DNA of 43,451 bases from Candidatus Vecturithrix granuli (GTDB taxonomy: Bacteria > Moduliflexota > Moduliflexia > Moduliflexales > Moduliflexaceae), in the NCBI GenBank assembly GCA_000739535.1, contig DF820465.1:620035-663485 (forward strand). The letters are read 5' to 3'. Made by a program: the position numbers and the translations under genes. The notes beneath the pieces are model-generated. The model was not told the DNA's origin. It saw nothing but the letters and a program-made list of their open reading frames with translations, and ran no database searches. This document shows positions 14,669 through 21,007 of this stretch, one piece after another (the stretch's first letter is position 1; the number at the start of each line of letters is the position of its first letter).

Positions 14669-17371
14669 TTATCTGACATCCTGTTGAAATTTGTGCAGCA
14701 GATTCAGAGCTTCGAGCGGGGTGAGCGCGTTGACATCAAGGGCTTGCAGGATTTCGATCACCGGGTGGATTGGCGGTTCGCCAAACAAAGATAACTGTGA
14801 GGAGAGACGGCTGCGAATTCTTCTCGCCGGTTTTTTCGAGGGAGGAAGATCGAATTTAGCGTCCGTTCTTGGGGTAAAAGCCCCGTGTTCGTGCAATTTT
14901 GTTTGTTCCAATTCCTGCAAAATTTCCTGGGCGCGTTGGATTACGGCTAAGGGGAGTCCGGCGAGTTTTGCCACGTGAATACCATAACTCTGGTCAGCGC
15001 CGCCTTCAACAATTTTTCGCAGGAAAATCACCTGATCTTGCCATTCGCGTACCGCAACGTTGTAGTTTTTCACGCCAGAGAGCATGGAGGCTAATTCCGT
15101 GAGTTCGTGGTAATGGGTGGCAAACAAGGTACGTGCGCCGATGGTTTCTTGCTGACAGATGTATTCCGCCACAGCCCAGGCAATGCTCATGCCGTCAAAG
15201 GTGCTGGTGCCGCGCCCGATTTCGTCGAGAATCAGTAAGCTTTTGCGGGTCGCATTATTCAGAATATTGGCGGTTTCGTTCATTTCGACCATAAAGGTGC
15301 TTTCCCCGCGACTTAAATTATCGGAAGCGCCGATGCGCGTAAAAATGCGATCAACCACTCCGATCATCGCCTTTTTGGCCGGAACAAAACTGCCAAGCTG
15401 CGCCATCAGGGTAATCAAAGCAACCTGCCTGATATACGTGGATTTCCCGGCCATATTGGGTCCGGTAATAATGAGGAATTGATTCTCCTGGCAATCCAGC
15501 AGCGTATCATTGGGAATGAAGGGTTCCCCGAGCTTCATCTGTTCGATGACCGGATGGCGGCCCTCCGTGATCTCGATGCAGTCGTTTGCATTGACTTCCG
15601 GTTTGACATAGCGGTTGTGGTCAGCCACTTCTGCTAGGGCTGCCAGCACGTCCAGAATGGCGATGTTTTCAGCCGTTCGCATCACGCGATCAACTTCCTG
15701 CGCGACCGCCTGTCGGATTTCTTGAAAGAGCGCATATTCAAGTTCAAGAATTTTATCTTCAGCGCCAAGCACTTTTTCTTCGTATTCTTTGAGTTCGGGT
15801 GTAATATAGCGCACCGCATTGACCAGGGTTTGTTTGATGATATAGTCGTCAGGCACAAGGTGCAGGTTCGGCCTGGTGATTTCGAGAAAGTAACCAAACA
15901 CTTTATTGTATTTGATTTTCAGCGAATTAATTTTTGTGCGTTGGCGTTCTTTGCGTTCCAGACTAGCGATCCAGGTTTTACCTTCTCTGCTGATCGTGCG
16001 CAGTTCATCCAGTTCCTCGTTATAACCTGCACGAATCAATTTCCCGTCTCGCAATGTGACCGGAGGTTCATCCTCGATAGCATGACTGATCAATTGCGCA
16101 ACATCCTGTAATTCATCGCAGGCTTGCACTAAACGGGTGATCAGAGGCGAACGGGCGGATTTCAAGAGCGTTCGCAGTTCAGGGATACGAAAAAGGGATA
16201 ACTTAAGCGCGACCAAATCGCGGGCGTTGGCTGCGGATAGCGTTAAGCGGGTGATTAAGCGTTCCAGGTCGTGAATTCCTCGGAGTTGTTCACGCAGATC
16301 GCCTCGCAAAATGATATCATCTTTCAGTTCCTCGACCGCTTCCAGACGTTCGTGAATTTCCAGGACATTGACCAGCGGATAGCGCATCCATTTTTGCAGC
16401 ATGCGCCCGCCCATTGAGGTCATGGTTTTATCCAGCAAACCTAACAGAGAACCTGAGCGCGCGTGGTCGGCAATAGTTTTATACAATTCGAGATTACGCT
16501 GCGTGGCGTAATCAATCAGCATGAAATTCTCAGACCGTAAGATGCTCAGTTTTCTGATATGCGGTAAAGCAGTTTTTTGGGTGGTCTGAATATATTGAAG
16601 TAAAGCCCCGGCGGCAGAGACGCCGTGCGGTGTATCTTGACAACCAAATCCGGCCAGCGAATACACTTGAAAATGATCCAGCAATACTTTTTTCGCGGTT
16701 CGATATTGAAAAGCCATGTCGCTAAAGGTGGTCAAACAGGCGGTATTATATGCTTCCATCACGCGGCGTTCGGCGAGAGTGGCGGCTTGTTCATGACTTT
16801 CCGGAATCAATATTTCTTTCGGCTCAAATCGTTGTAATTCATCGAGCAATTTTTGAAAGCGCTGTGCGCCTGAAAATTCCCCTAAAGAAAATTCCCCGGT
16901 TGACAGATCTAAAACCGCCAGGCCGATGATCTGGGCGCGCGCGTCGGATTTTTTTTGATGATCCGGGGCAGAGGAAATGATGGCAGCAATAAAATTGTTT
17001 TCTTTCGCTTCTAAGACCGAGGTGTCAAGTACCGTTCCGGGCGTGACGACCCTGACAACTTCCCGTTTGACAATTCCTGTGGCGTGTTTCGGATCTTCAA
17101 CCTGTTCACAGATTGCGACTCGAAATCCTTGCTTGATCAGACGCGCCAGGTAGGTATCAACAGCATGATAGGGCACCCCACACAGAGGAACATCCTCGCC
17201 CTGTTTCGTCGTCTTTCTGGATGTCAGCGTAATTTGAAGGGCCTTTGAGGCGATTTCCGCGTCCTGGTAAAACATTTCATAAAAATCCCCCATGCGGAAA
17301 AACAGAAGTGTATCGGGATATTCCGCCTTAATCCGCAAGTATTGTTTGATCATCGGGGTTGGTTCAGGCAT
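14669..17371 (-). CDS. mutS: DNA mismatch repair protein MutS
   Basis: About 900 residues, typical of MutS. The N-terminal mismatch-reading motif is FRMGDFYEMF; the ATPase has Walker A GPNMAGKSTYIRQ at about residue 640, Walker B LLILDEIGRGTSTFDG and FATHYHEL. MutS binds mismatches and recruits MutL; no mutL is in the window. A second ATG at 17386 would overlap the upstream channel gene by 13 bases; the ATG at 17371 leaves a two-base gap after that gene's stop and has GGAAAG upstream. Either way the two genes are translationally close and probably one transcript. Confidence 0.97.
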   Translation of the reverse strand: MPEPTPMIKQYLRIKAEYPDTLLFFRMGDFYEMFYQDAEIASKALQITLTSRKTTKQGEDVPLCGVPYHAVDTYLARLIKQGFRVAICEQVEDPKHATGIVKREVVRVVTPGTVLDTSVLEAKENNFIAAIISSAPDHQKKSDARAQIIGLAVLDLSTGEFSLGEFSGAQRFQKLLDELQRFEPKEILIPESHEQAATLAERRVMEAYNTACLTTFSDMAFQYRTAKKVLLDHFQVYSLAGFGCQDTPHGVSAAGALLQYIQTTQKTALPHIRKLSILRSENFMLIDYATQRNLELYKTIADHARSGSLLGLLDKTMTSMGGRMLQKWMRYPLVNVLEIHERLEAVEELKDDIILRGDLREQLRGIHDLERLITRLTLSAANARDLVALKLSLFRIPELRTLLKSARSPLITRLVQACDELQDVAQLISHAIEDEPPVTLRDGKLIRAGYNEELDELRTISREGKTWIASLERKERQRTKINSLKIKYNKVFGYFLEITRPNLHLVPDDYIIKQTLVNAVRYITPELKEYEEKVLGAEDKILELEYALFQEIRQAVAQEVDRVMRTAENIAILDVLAALAEVADHNRYVKPEVNANDCIEITEGRHPVIEQMKLGEPFIPNDTLLDCQENQFLIITGPNMAGKSTYIRQVALITLMAQLGSFVPAKKAMIGVVDRIFTRIGASDNLSRGESTFMVEMNETANILNNATRKSLLILDEIGRGTSTFDGMSIAWAVAEYICQQETIGARTLFATHYHELTELASMLSGVKNYNVAVREWQDQVIFLRKIVEGGADQSYGIHVAKLAGLPLAVIQRAQEILQELEQTKLHEHGAFTPRTDAKFDLPPSKKPARRIRSRLSSQLSLFGEPPIHPVIEILQALDVNALTPLEALNLLHKFQQDVR

Positions 17372-17373
17372 CG

Positions 17374-17997
17374 TCACACTTTCCATTCGTCTCGCTGACC
17401 TTGCGACAGAATCTCGGTCAGTTCCATCGAGTTTTTTTCCATGTTGAGGATTAAACGGTCTGCTCGTTCTGCAAAAATATTATGAAAGACAAGAGTGGGA
17501 ATTGCAACCGCTAACCCGGCGGCCGTCGTGATCAGCGCTTCCGAAATACCACCAGCCAGCTTGTCGGCATGGCCAATCCCTTCCATGGAAATCACATTGA
17601 ATACTTTAATCATACCCCAGACTGTTCCAAGCAAGCCGAGCAGCGGGGTAACGCCGGCAATCGTGCTTAAAATATTCAAATAGCGTTCCAGATAGGCAAT
17701 CTCATGGCGGCCAGCATCTTCAATCGCTTCTTTAATTTCGTCACGTCCAAAATAATATTTCATAATTCCGGCCTCAATAATTTTGGCAATGGGTTTATTG
17801 CTTTTGGAACAGATCGAGAGGACTTCATTAATATGACCTTCAAGTAATAAGCCTTTAATGCGGTTAAAGAAGTCTTTGGGAATGACTTTATCTTCACGTA
17901 AATTGATGAACCGTTCGATAATAATTGCGAGGGCGATGATGGAACAAAGCAGAATCGGAAACATCAAATAGCCGCCCTTGGCAAGAAAACTAATCAT
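17374..17997 (-). CDS. MotA/TolQ/ExbB-family proton channel protein
   Basis: About 207 residues with three membrane segments: near the N terminus (GGYLMFPILLCSIIALAIII), and two later ones (STIAGVTPLLGLLGTVWGMI; ITTAAGLAVAIPTLVFHNIF) with the family's conserved Pro/Gly/Thr pattern. Such proteins use proton flow to drive TolA/TonB or flagellar partners. I prefer the ATG at 17997 (GAGG eight bases upstream). No ExbD/TolR-type partner is adjacent; the next gene is mutS, almost overlapping. Exact system cannot be told from sequence. Confidence 0.88.
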   Translation of the reverse strand: MISFLAKGGYLMFPILLCSIIALAIIIERFINLREDKVIPKDFFNRIKGLLLEGHINEVLSICSKSNKPIAKIIEAGIMKYYFGRDEIKEAIEDAGRHEIAYLERYLNILSTIAGVTPLLGLLGTVWGMIKVFNVISMEGIGHADKLAGGISEALITTAAGLAVAIPTLVFHNIFAERADRLILNMEKNSMELTEILSQGQRDEWKV

Positions 17998-18313
17998 AGA
18001 CATAACCTCATTCGTTCGAATATGCTCTGGTGAAAGAGTCTTTATCCAGCACAATCCATATATTTTTCATCAAGATATTTATTCAGAGGCTATACTTCTC
18101 AAGGTTTTGTCTTGTCAAGAAATTTTAGAACGGATGTTCTTGCTGGGAAACTTTCGTTCCAGAAGAATATTGGTATTGTTCTATGGTCCGTGCTGTTCTT
18201 TATACAGGTTGTTTTGGGAATGAATCTTTGAAATTCCCGAAATCTGGGTGTTCCTTCTGTTTTGAGAATTTCGAAGATTCATTTCTGAAATGACCCGATA
18301 TTGAGATATTTTC
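17998..18313. other. Divergent intergenic region with an inverted repeat
   Basis: Holds the start regions of the channel gene (minus) and the CheW-like gene (plus). An inverted repeat at 18219-18283 (AATGAATCTTTGAAATTC / GAATTTCGAAGATTCATT, imperfect) sits before the plus-strand gene. A TTGTTTTGGGAATGA...ATTCCCGAAA segment resembles the TTTCGGGAAT repeats at 10248 and 23855. No clear promoter. Confidence 0.55.
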
Positions 18314-18838
18314 ATGAGTATTGCTCTGCATACGAAAGAATTAGCGATTTTTTCGATCGATCATTTTACATTCGGCGTCGAAACCAATCAGATTCAGGAA
18401 ATTTTGACAGTGAAACTATCAGATTTTCCTGGGAAAACAGACCCTGCCTTACCATTTCGGGTGCTTCAGTATCGCCAACAATCTCTGCCAGTATTTGATT
18501 TACGGCGACGATTTTGCCTCACTCCCCTTGCTGTTGAAGTTCTTCAACAAGATTTTCCTTCTTCTCTTATTACCTTTTATGCTGCCGGCCTTCTTGCTGC
18601 TTGTTCGGTCACATCTGTCGAAGATATGATCACCGTCTCGTCGCATTCATTAAAGTCCGTACCCGCCGTTCTCACGAAAATTGCGTATAAAAATCATGTT
18701 TGGGGCTTTTATGAAATTTCAGGAAATCTTCTGCCTCTGATAGATCTTGAACGCATAATTTCCCCTCAGGATATTGATCTCTATACGGCATTTTTATCGG
18801 GATTGGAAGCTGAATCTGGCTTGAAGAGAAGATTTTAA
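18314..18838 (+). CDS. Stand-alone CheW-like domain protein
   Basis: 174 residues forming a single CheW-like fold: AIFSIDHFTFGVETNQIQEI at the start, the first-barrel motif LPVFDLRRRF and the second-barrel motif LLPLIDLERI. CheW proteins scaffold receptor-CheA arrays. Sequence is divergent and no CheA, receptor or CheY is nearby, so it may be a receptor-cluster accessory or serve a non-flagellar signalling chain. Start ATG follows a weak GAGAT site. Confidence 0.8.
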   Translation: MSIALHTKELAIFSIDHFTFGVETNQIQEILTVKLSDFPGKTDPALPFRVLQYRQQSLPVFDLRRRFCLTPLAVEVLQQDFPSSLITFYAAGLLAACSVTSVEDMITVSSHSLKSVPAVLTKIAYKNHVWGFYEISGNLLPLIDLERIISPQDIDLYTAFLSGLEAESGLKRRF

Positions 18839-18942
18839 TATTTCTTTTTTAACCTTTTTTGCCGAAAAACTTCTAACTAATGTCTTGTAAACAATAATTC
18901 TAACATTTTATCATTTAGTTTTTCAGAAGGGAGAACAGTTGT
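18839..18942. other. AT-rich leader before the first micro-lipoprotein
   Basis: AT-rich, no ORF. It precedes the 28-codon lipoprotein ORF, whose ribosome site AAGGGAG begins at 18928. No promoter boxes stand out. Confidence 0.4.
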
Positions 18943-19029
18943 ATGCAACGTTTATATATTTTCTTACAAATTCTTTGTGTTCTTTTCATAACCATATTCC
19001 TTTTGGCCGGGTGTACGCCGCTTTATTGA
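18943..19029 (+). CDS. Micro-lipoprotein, 28 residues (candidate)
   Basis: ATG preceded by AAGGGAGAACAGTTGT. The product starts MQRLYIFLQ, has a single hydrophobic stretch and ends in a lipobox LLAGC followed only by TPLY and stop. Cleavage by signal peptidase II would leave a lipidated pentapeptide, C-TPLY. It is far below usual annotation cut-offs. A second ORF of the same design lies at 20784-20855, on the other side of the XRE regulator, which argues against chance. Function unknown; entericidin-like toxic lipoproteins and signal-peptide-derived pheromones are analogies only. Confidence 0.6.
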   Translation: MQRLYIFLQILCVLFITIFLLAGCTPLY

Positions 19030-19236
19030 TTTCAGAATTAGTAAAGCGAAGAAAAGGCAGGGAGAAGAGCGGCGGATCTAATATTCGTTTTTCAATGAAA
19101 TGGATTTTGTAGGTCAAGACAAATGAGTTATTACTATTTTTTCTATAGATATTTTTAACTTTTGTTTTTTGAGGGTGTCTGATGGTCATAGAAATTGTGG
19201 TTGCAAAATAAATAGAGAAGAATGTAAAAAAAATTA
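19030..19236. other. AT-rich sequence upstream of the regulator promoter
   Basis: No convincing gene. Leads into the promoter/operator region of the XRE regulator. With the preceding micro-ORF it makes a nearly 500-base stretch without a conventional gene. Confidence 0.4.
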
Positions 19237-19265
19237 TTGACAGAAAAACGTTTATATATTACATT
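19237..19265 (+). promoter_or_regulatory. Sigma-70-type promoter of the XRE regulator
   Basis: TTGACA (19237-19242), 17-base spacer, TACATT (19260-19265) as -10 box. The -10 box overlaps the first bases of the TTAAC-ATTT-GTTAA palindrome, an arrangement expected for repression. Prediction by pattern only. Confidence 0.6.
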
Positions 19266-19277
19266 AACATTTGTTAA
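19264..19277. promoter_or_regulatory. TTAAC-N4-GTTAA operator candidate, copy 1
   Basis: TTAAC-ATTT-GTTAA, perfect, overlapping the promoter of the XRE gene. Directly after it is a second, related palindrome CTAACTAAC-AGTA-GTTAGTTG (about 19279-19300). Identical half-sites recur at 20016 and 20749. Confidence 0.65.
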
Positions 19278-19334
19278 ACTAACTAACAGTAGTTAGTTGA
19301 AATTGACAGCCTCTAGTCAGGAAAAGGTGACATT

Positions 19335-19925
19335 ATGAAATTCCATGAATTTGTCACGTCAAGACGCGCTAAATTAAATCTGAACAAAAAAGAATTGGCG
19401 AAAAAGGCCAAAATCTCTGATGCGTACATCAAGCACATTGAAGATGGCATTCGCATTCCCAAGGATATGATTATCTTGTATAATCTGGCGGATGCCCTTC
19501 AGGTTGACCGGGAATGGTTTCGCGATTTTGCCTATCTCAATCGTGATCATCAGAAAGCTGTCACCTACATTGATGAAGAAAAAGTGATCCAATCACCGAA
19601 CACAGGAAGTTCATACAATACTGCAAACAGTCTCTCTTCTAAAGAGAAAGAAATCCTGTCGTTGTTTCGAAAAATTGACGAAGAAGACCGTCAGACACTT
19701 CTCAATGTTCTGCAAAAAAATTCATTTTCTGACAGCCTTATTTTTCAGGGGAAGATGTACGATTCCCATCATGCATTATACAAGATCATGAGTGAGATTA
19801 AGGATAAAAATGAGAAATTTCTCAAAAAAATGTTGGACTACATTGTCGCAATGGTATTTATCGAAACTCACGATCAAAAGAGTCCTTTACGAGAACTCCT
19901 GGGAGATATTTTGAACATTCAATAA
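19335..19925 (+). CDS. XRE-family helix-turn-helix regulator
   Basis: 196 residues. Residues 1-65 form a Cro/CI-type HTH (LNKKELAKKAKISDAYIKHIEDGIRIP ... LYNLADALQVD). The remaining part is a charged, helical region without a recognised enzyme domain (SSKEKEILSLFRKIDEEDRQTLLNVL resembles the linker often found in XRE regulators). An AGGAAAAGGTGAC site precedes the ATG. It is flanked by repeated TTAAC-N4-GTTAA sites, so it probably represses itself and the downstream membrane/lipoprotein genes. A hairpin terminator follows it. Confidence 0.88.
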   Translation: MKFHEFVTSRRAKLNLNKKELAKKAKISDAYIKHIEDGIRIPKDMIILYNLADALQVDREWFRDFAYLNRDHQKAVTYIDEEKVIQSPNTGSSYNTANSLSSKEKEILSLFRKIDEEDRQTLLNVLQKNSFSDSLIFQGKMYDSHHALYKIMSEIKDKNEKFLKKMLDYIVAMVFIETHDQKSPLRELLGDILNIQ

Positions 19926-19938
19926 CAATCAGAGATTT

Positions 19939-19972
19939 AAAAAACCGAGTTTTGAAAAACTCGGTTTTTTTT
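19939..19972 (+). terminator. Rho-independent terminator after the XRE regulator
   Basis: AAAAACCGAGTTTT-GAAA-AACTCGGTTTTTTTT: GC-containing stem followed by an eight-T run, 14 bases after the stop codon. Same CCGAGTTT family as at 761 and 35527. Confidence 0.85.
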
Positions 19973-20003
19973 AGTGTAAATGTGATTATGAAAAAATTTT
20001 TTG

Positions 20004-20032
20004 TTGACAAAATATTTAACGTATGTTAATAT
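20004..20032 (+). promoter_or_regulatory. Promoter with operator in the spacer, upstream of the membrane-protein gene
   Basis: TTGACA (20004-20009), 17-base spacer and TAATAT (20027-20032). The palindrome TTAAC-GTAT-GTTAA (20016-20029) fills the spacer and overlaps the -10 box, so bound repressor would block polymerase. Confidence 0.65.
20016..20029. promoter_or_regulatory. TTAAC-N4-GTTAA operator candidate, copy 2
   Basis: TTAAC-GTAT-GTTAA, perfect 5+4+5 palindrome inside the promoter of the four-TM gene; same half-sites and spacing as copies 1 and 3. Confidence 0.65.
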
Positions 20033-20099
20033 ATTTTTTGTATAAAGAATAATTTTCACTCATTCATTTTGTTCAGATATTCGATAAATAGGCTTAATA

Positions 20100-20531
20100 G
20101 TGTCATATAACGTCATGCGGCATCTTTATGAAATTCTTACAAAATATGAAGCAGTTTATTTATTTTATCTGGTACCGATCGCCTATTTTATGTCGATTGT
20201 CGCCAGGTTGATCTATTATAAATTAAAATATCACCAAAAATTGTCTTATGGCGATGTGATGGCCGCAGCGACAATGCTCATTATCGGAGTAGATTATGTG
20301 AATTATTTGTACCTCCTTATTAGCGGAACCGGAAAGGTTTTGCCATTGGCGGCATTTTTGATTAAATATACCTTTGGGTTTTTATTGTGGACATGGATGT
20401 TCTGGTATAGTTATAAGGTACATATACAACGAAATTTAGTAGACCATCACATCAAGAAAGGGCACGTGATTCTCATTTGCGTCATTTCAATGCTGTTTAT
20501 TCTTCTGGTAATTGGGATTGTGGTTTCATAG
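20100..20531 (+). CDS. Small integral membrane protein, four predicted TM segments
   Basis: 143 residues from a GTG start, or 138 from the ATG at 20115; neither has a strong ribosome site. Four hydrophobic segments are visible at about 19-40 (YLFYLVPIAYFMSIVARL), 54-77, 82-105 and 123-142. I do not recognise a family. It is preceded by its own promoter containing the TTAAC-N4-GTTAA site and followed by the micro-ORF region, suggesting joint control with the XRE regulator. Inner-membrane location is expected. Confidence 0.7.
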   Translation: MSYNVMRHLYEILTKYEAVYLFYLVPIAYFMSIVARLIYYKLKYHQKLSYGDVMAAATMLIIGVDYVNYLYLLISGTGKVLPLAAFLIKYTFGFLLWTWMFWYSYKVHIQRNLVDHHIKKGHVILICVISMLFILLVIGIVVS

Positions 20532-20589
20532 TGAGGAGTGTATATTTTTTTGTTAATAAAATATATAAACGTTAATCAAAATAAAATAT

Positions 20590-20655
20590 ATGAATTACAT
20601 AGGTTTGTTTATCATATTTCTCTCTTTTATCTCTGTAGCTTGGCGATTATTTTGA
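20590..20655 (+). CDS. Hydrophobic micro-ORF, 21 residues (weak)
   Basis: ATG frame encoding MNYIGLFIIFLSFISVAWRLF, a single membrane-type helix. No Shine-Dalgarno upstream, only AT-rich sequence with GTTAAT half-sites at 20552 and 20571. It could be chance in AT-rich DNA; listed because the region has several similar small frames. Confidence 0.2.
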   Translation: MNYIGLFIIFLSFISVAWRLF

Positions 20656-20671
20656 AAGAAAAGGAGATACA

Positions 20672-20728
20672 ATGGCAGTTTTTCAGAGGATTTCGAGTTT
20701 TCGAAGGGTAGATGTGACAGGAGTGTAG
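20672..20728 (+). CDS. Micro-ORF, 18 residues, with strong ribosome site (weak)
   Basis: AAGGAG lies seven bases upstream of ATG; the product is basic (MAVFQRISSFRRVDVTGV). A leader peptide for the following lipoprotein ORF is possible. Only the ribosome site supports it. Confidence 0.25.
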   Translation: MAVFQRISSFRRVDVTGV

Positions 20729-20748
20729 ATATTTTTTTCTGCAATCAA

Positions 20749-20762
20749 TTAACTTACGTTAA
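20749..20762. promoter_or_regulatory. TTAAC-N4-GTTAA operator candidate, copy 3
   Basis: TTAAC-TTAC-GTTAA, perfect, only nine bases before the AAGGAG ribosome site of the 23-residue lipoprotein ORF. Same half-sites and spacing as at 19264 and 20016. Confidence 0.6.
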
Positions 20763-20783
20763 TTACTCATAAGGAGAATAACC

Positions 20784-20855
20784 ATGTTATACTATTGGAT
20801 GATTGTTGTCTTATCGGTTATAATCATGCTGTTAACAGGATGTACTCCGTATTAA
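20784..20855 (+). CDS. Micro-lipoprotein, 23 residues (candidate)
   Basis: AAGGAGAATAACC precedes the ATG, a near-ideal ribosome site. The product runs MLYYWMIVVLSVIIM, then lipobox LLTGC, then only TPY and stop, so the mature form would be a lipidated tetrapeptide. It shares the design and the CTP..Y tail with the ORF at 18943-19029. An operator candidate lies just upstream. Not explained by a truncated larger gene: the frame after the stop is not coding. Function unknown. Confidence 0.65.
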   Translation: MLYYWMIVVLSVIIMLLTGCTPY

Positions 20856-21007
20856 AAACATACGTGTAACAAAACGATAACGATTTACTGCTACAGCATC
20901 AATTGTCAACGTAAGAGGGGTATGAACAACATGCCCCATGTTCGAAAAAGGTGAAGCGTCATAAAAATTGTTAGAGCATAATCTTACGCTGATCGTTGAA
21001 AAGAGAT
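20856..21007. other. Leader of the ATPase gene
   Basis: No gene. A small hairpin-prone segment (GGGGTATG...CATGCCCC, about 20917-20937) lies here; a nine-codon ATG frame at about 20922 is too short to judge. No TTAAC-N4-GTTAA site. Confidence 0.4.

Noticed and set aside
20922-20954. Nine-codon frame before the ATPase gene
   Set aside because: Too short to support; the purine-rich site abuts the ATG and a hairpin overlaps it.
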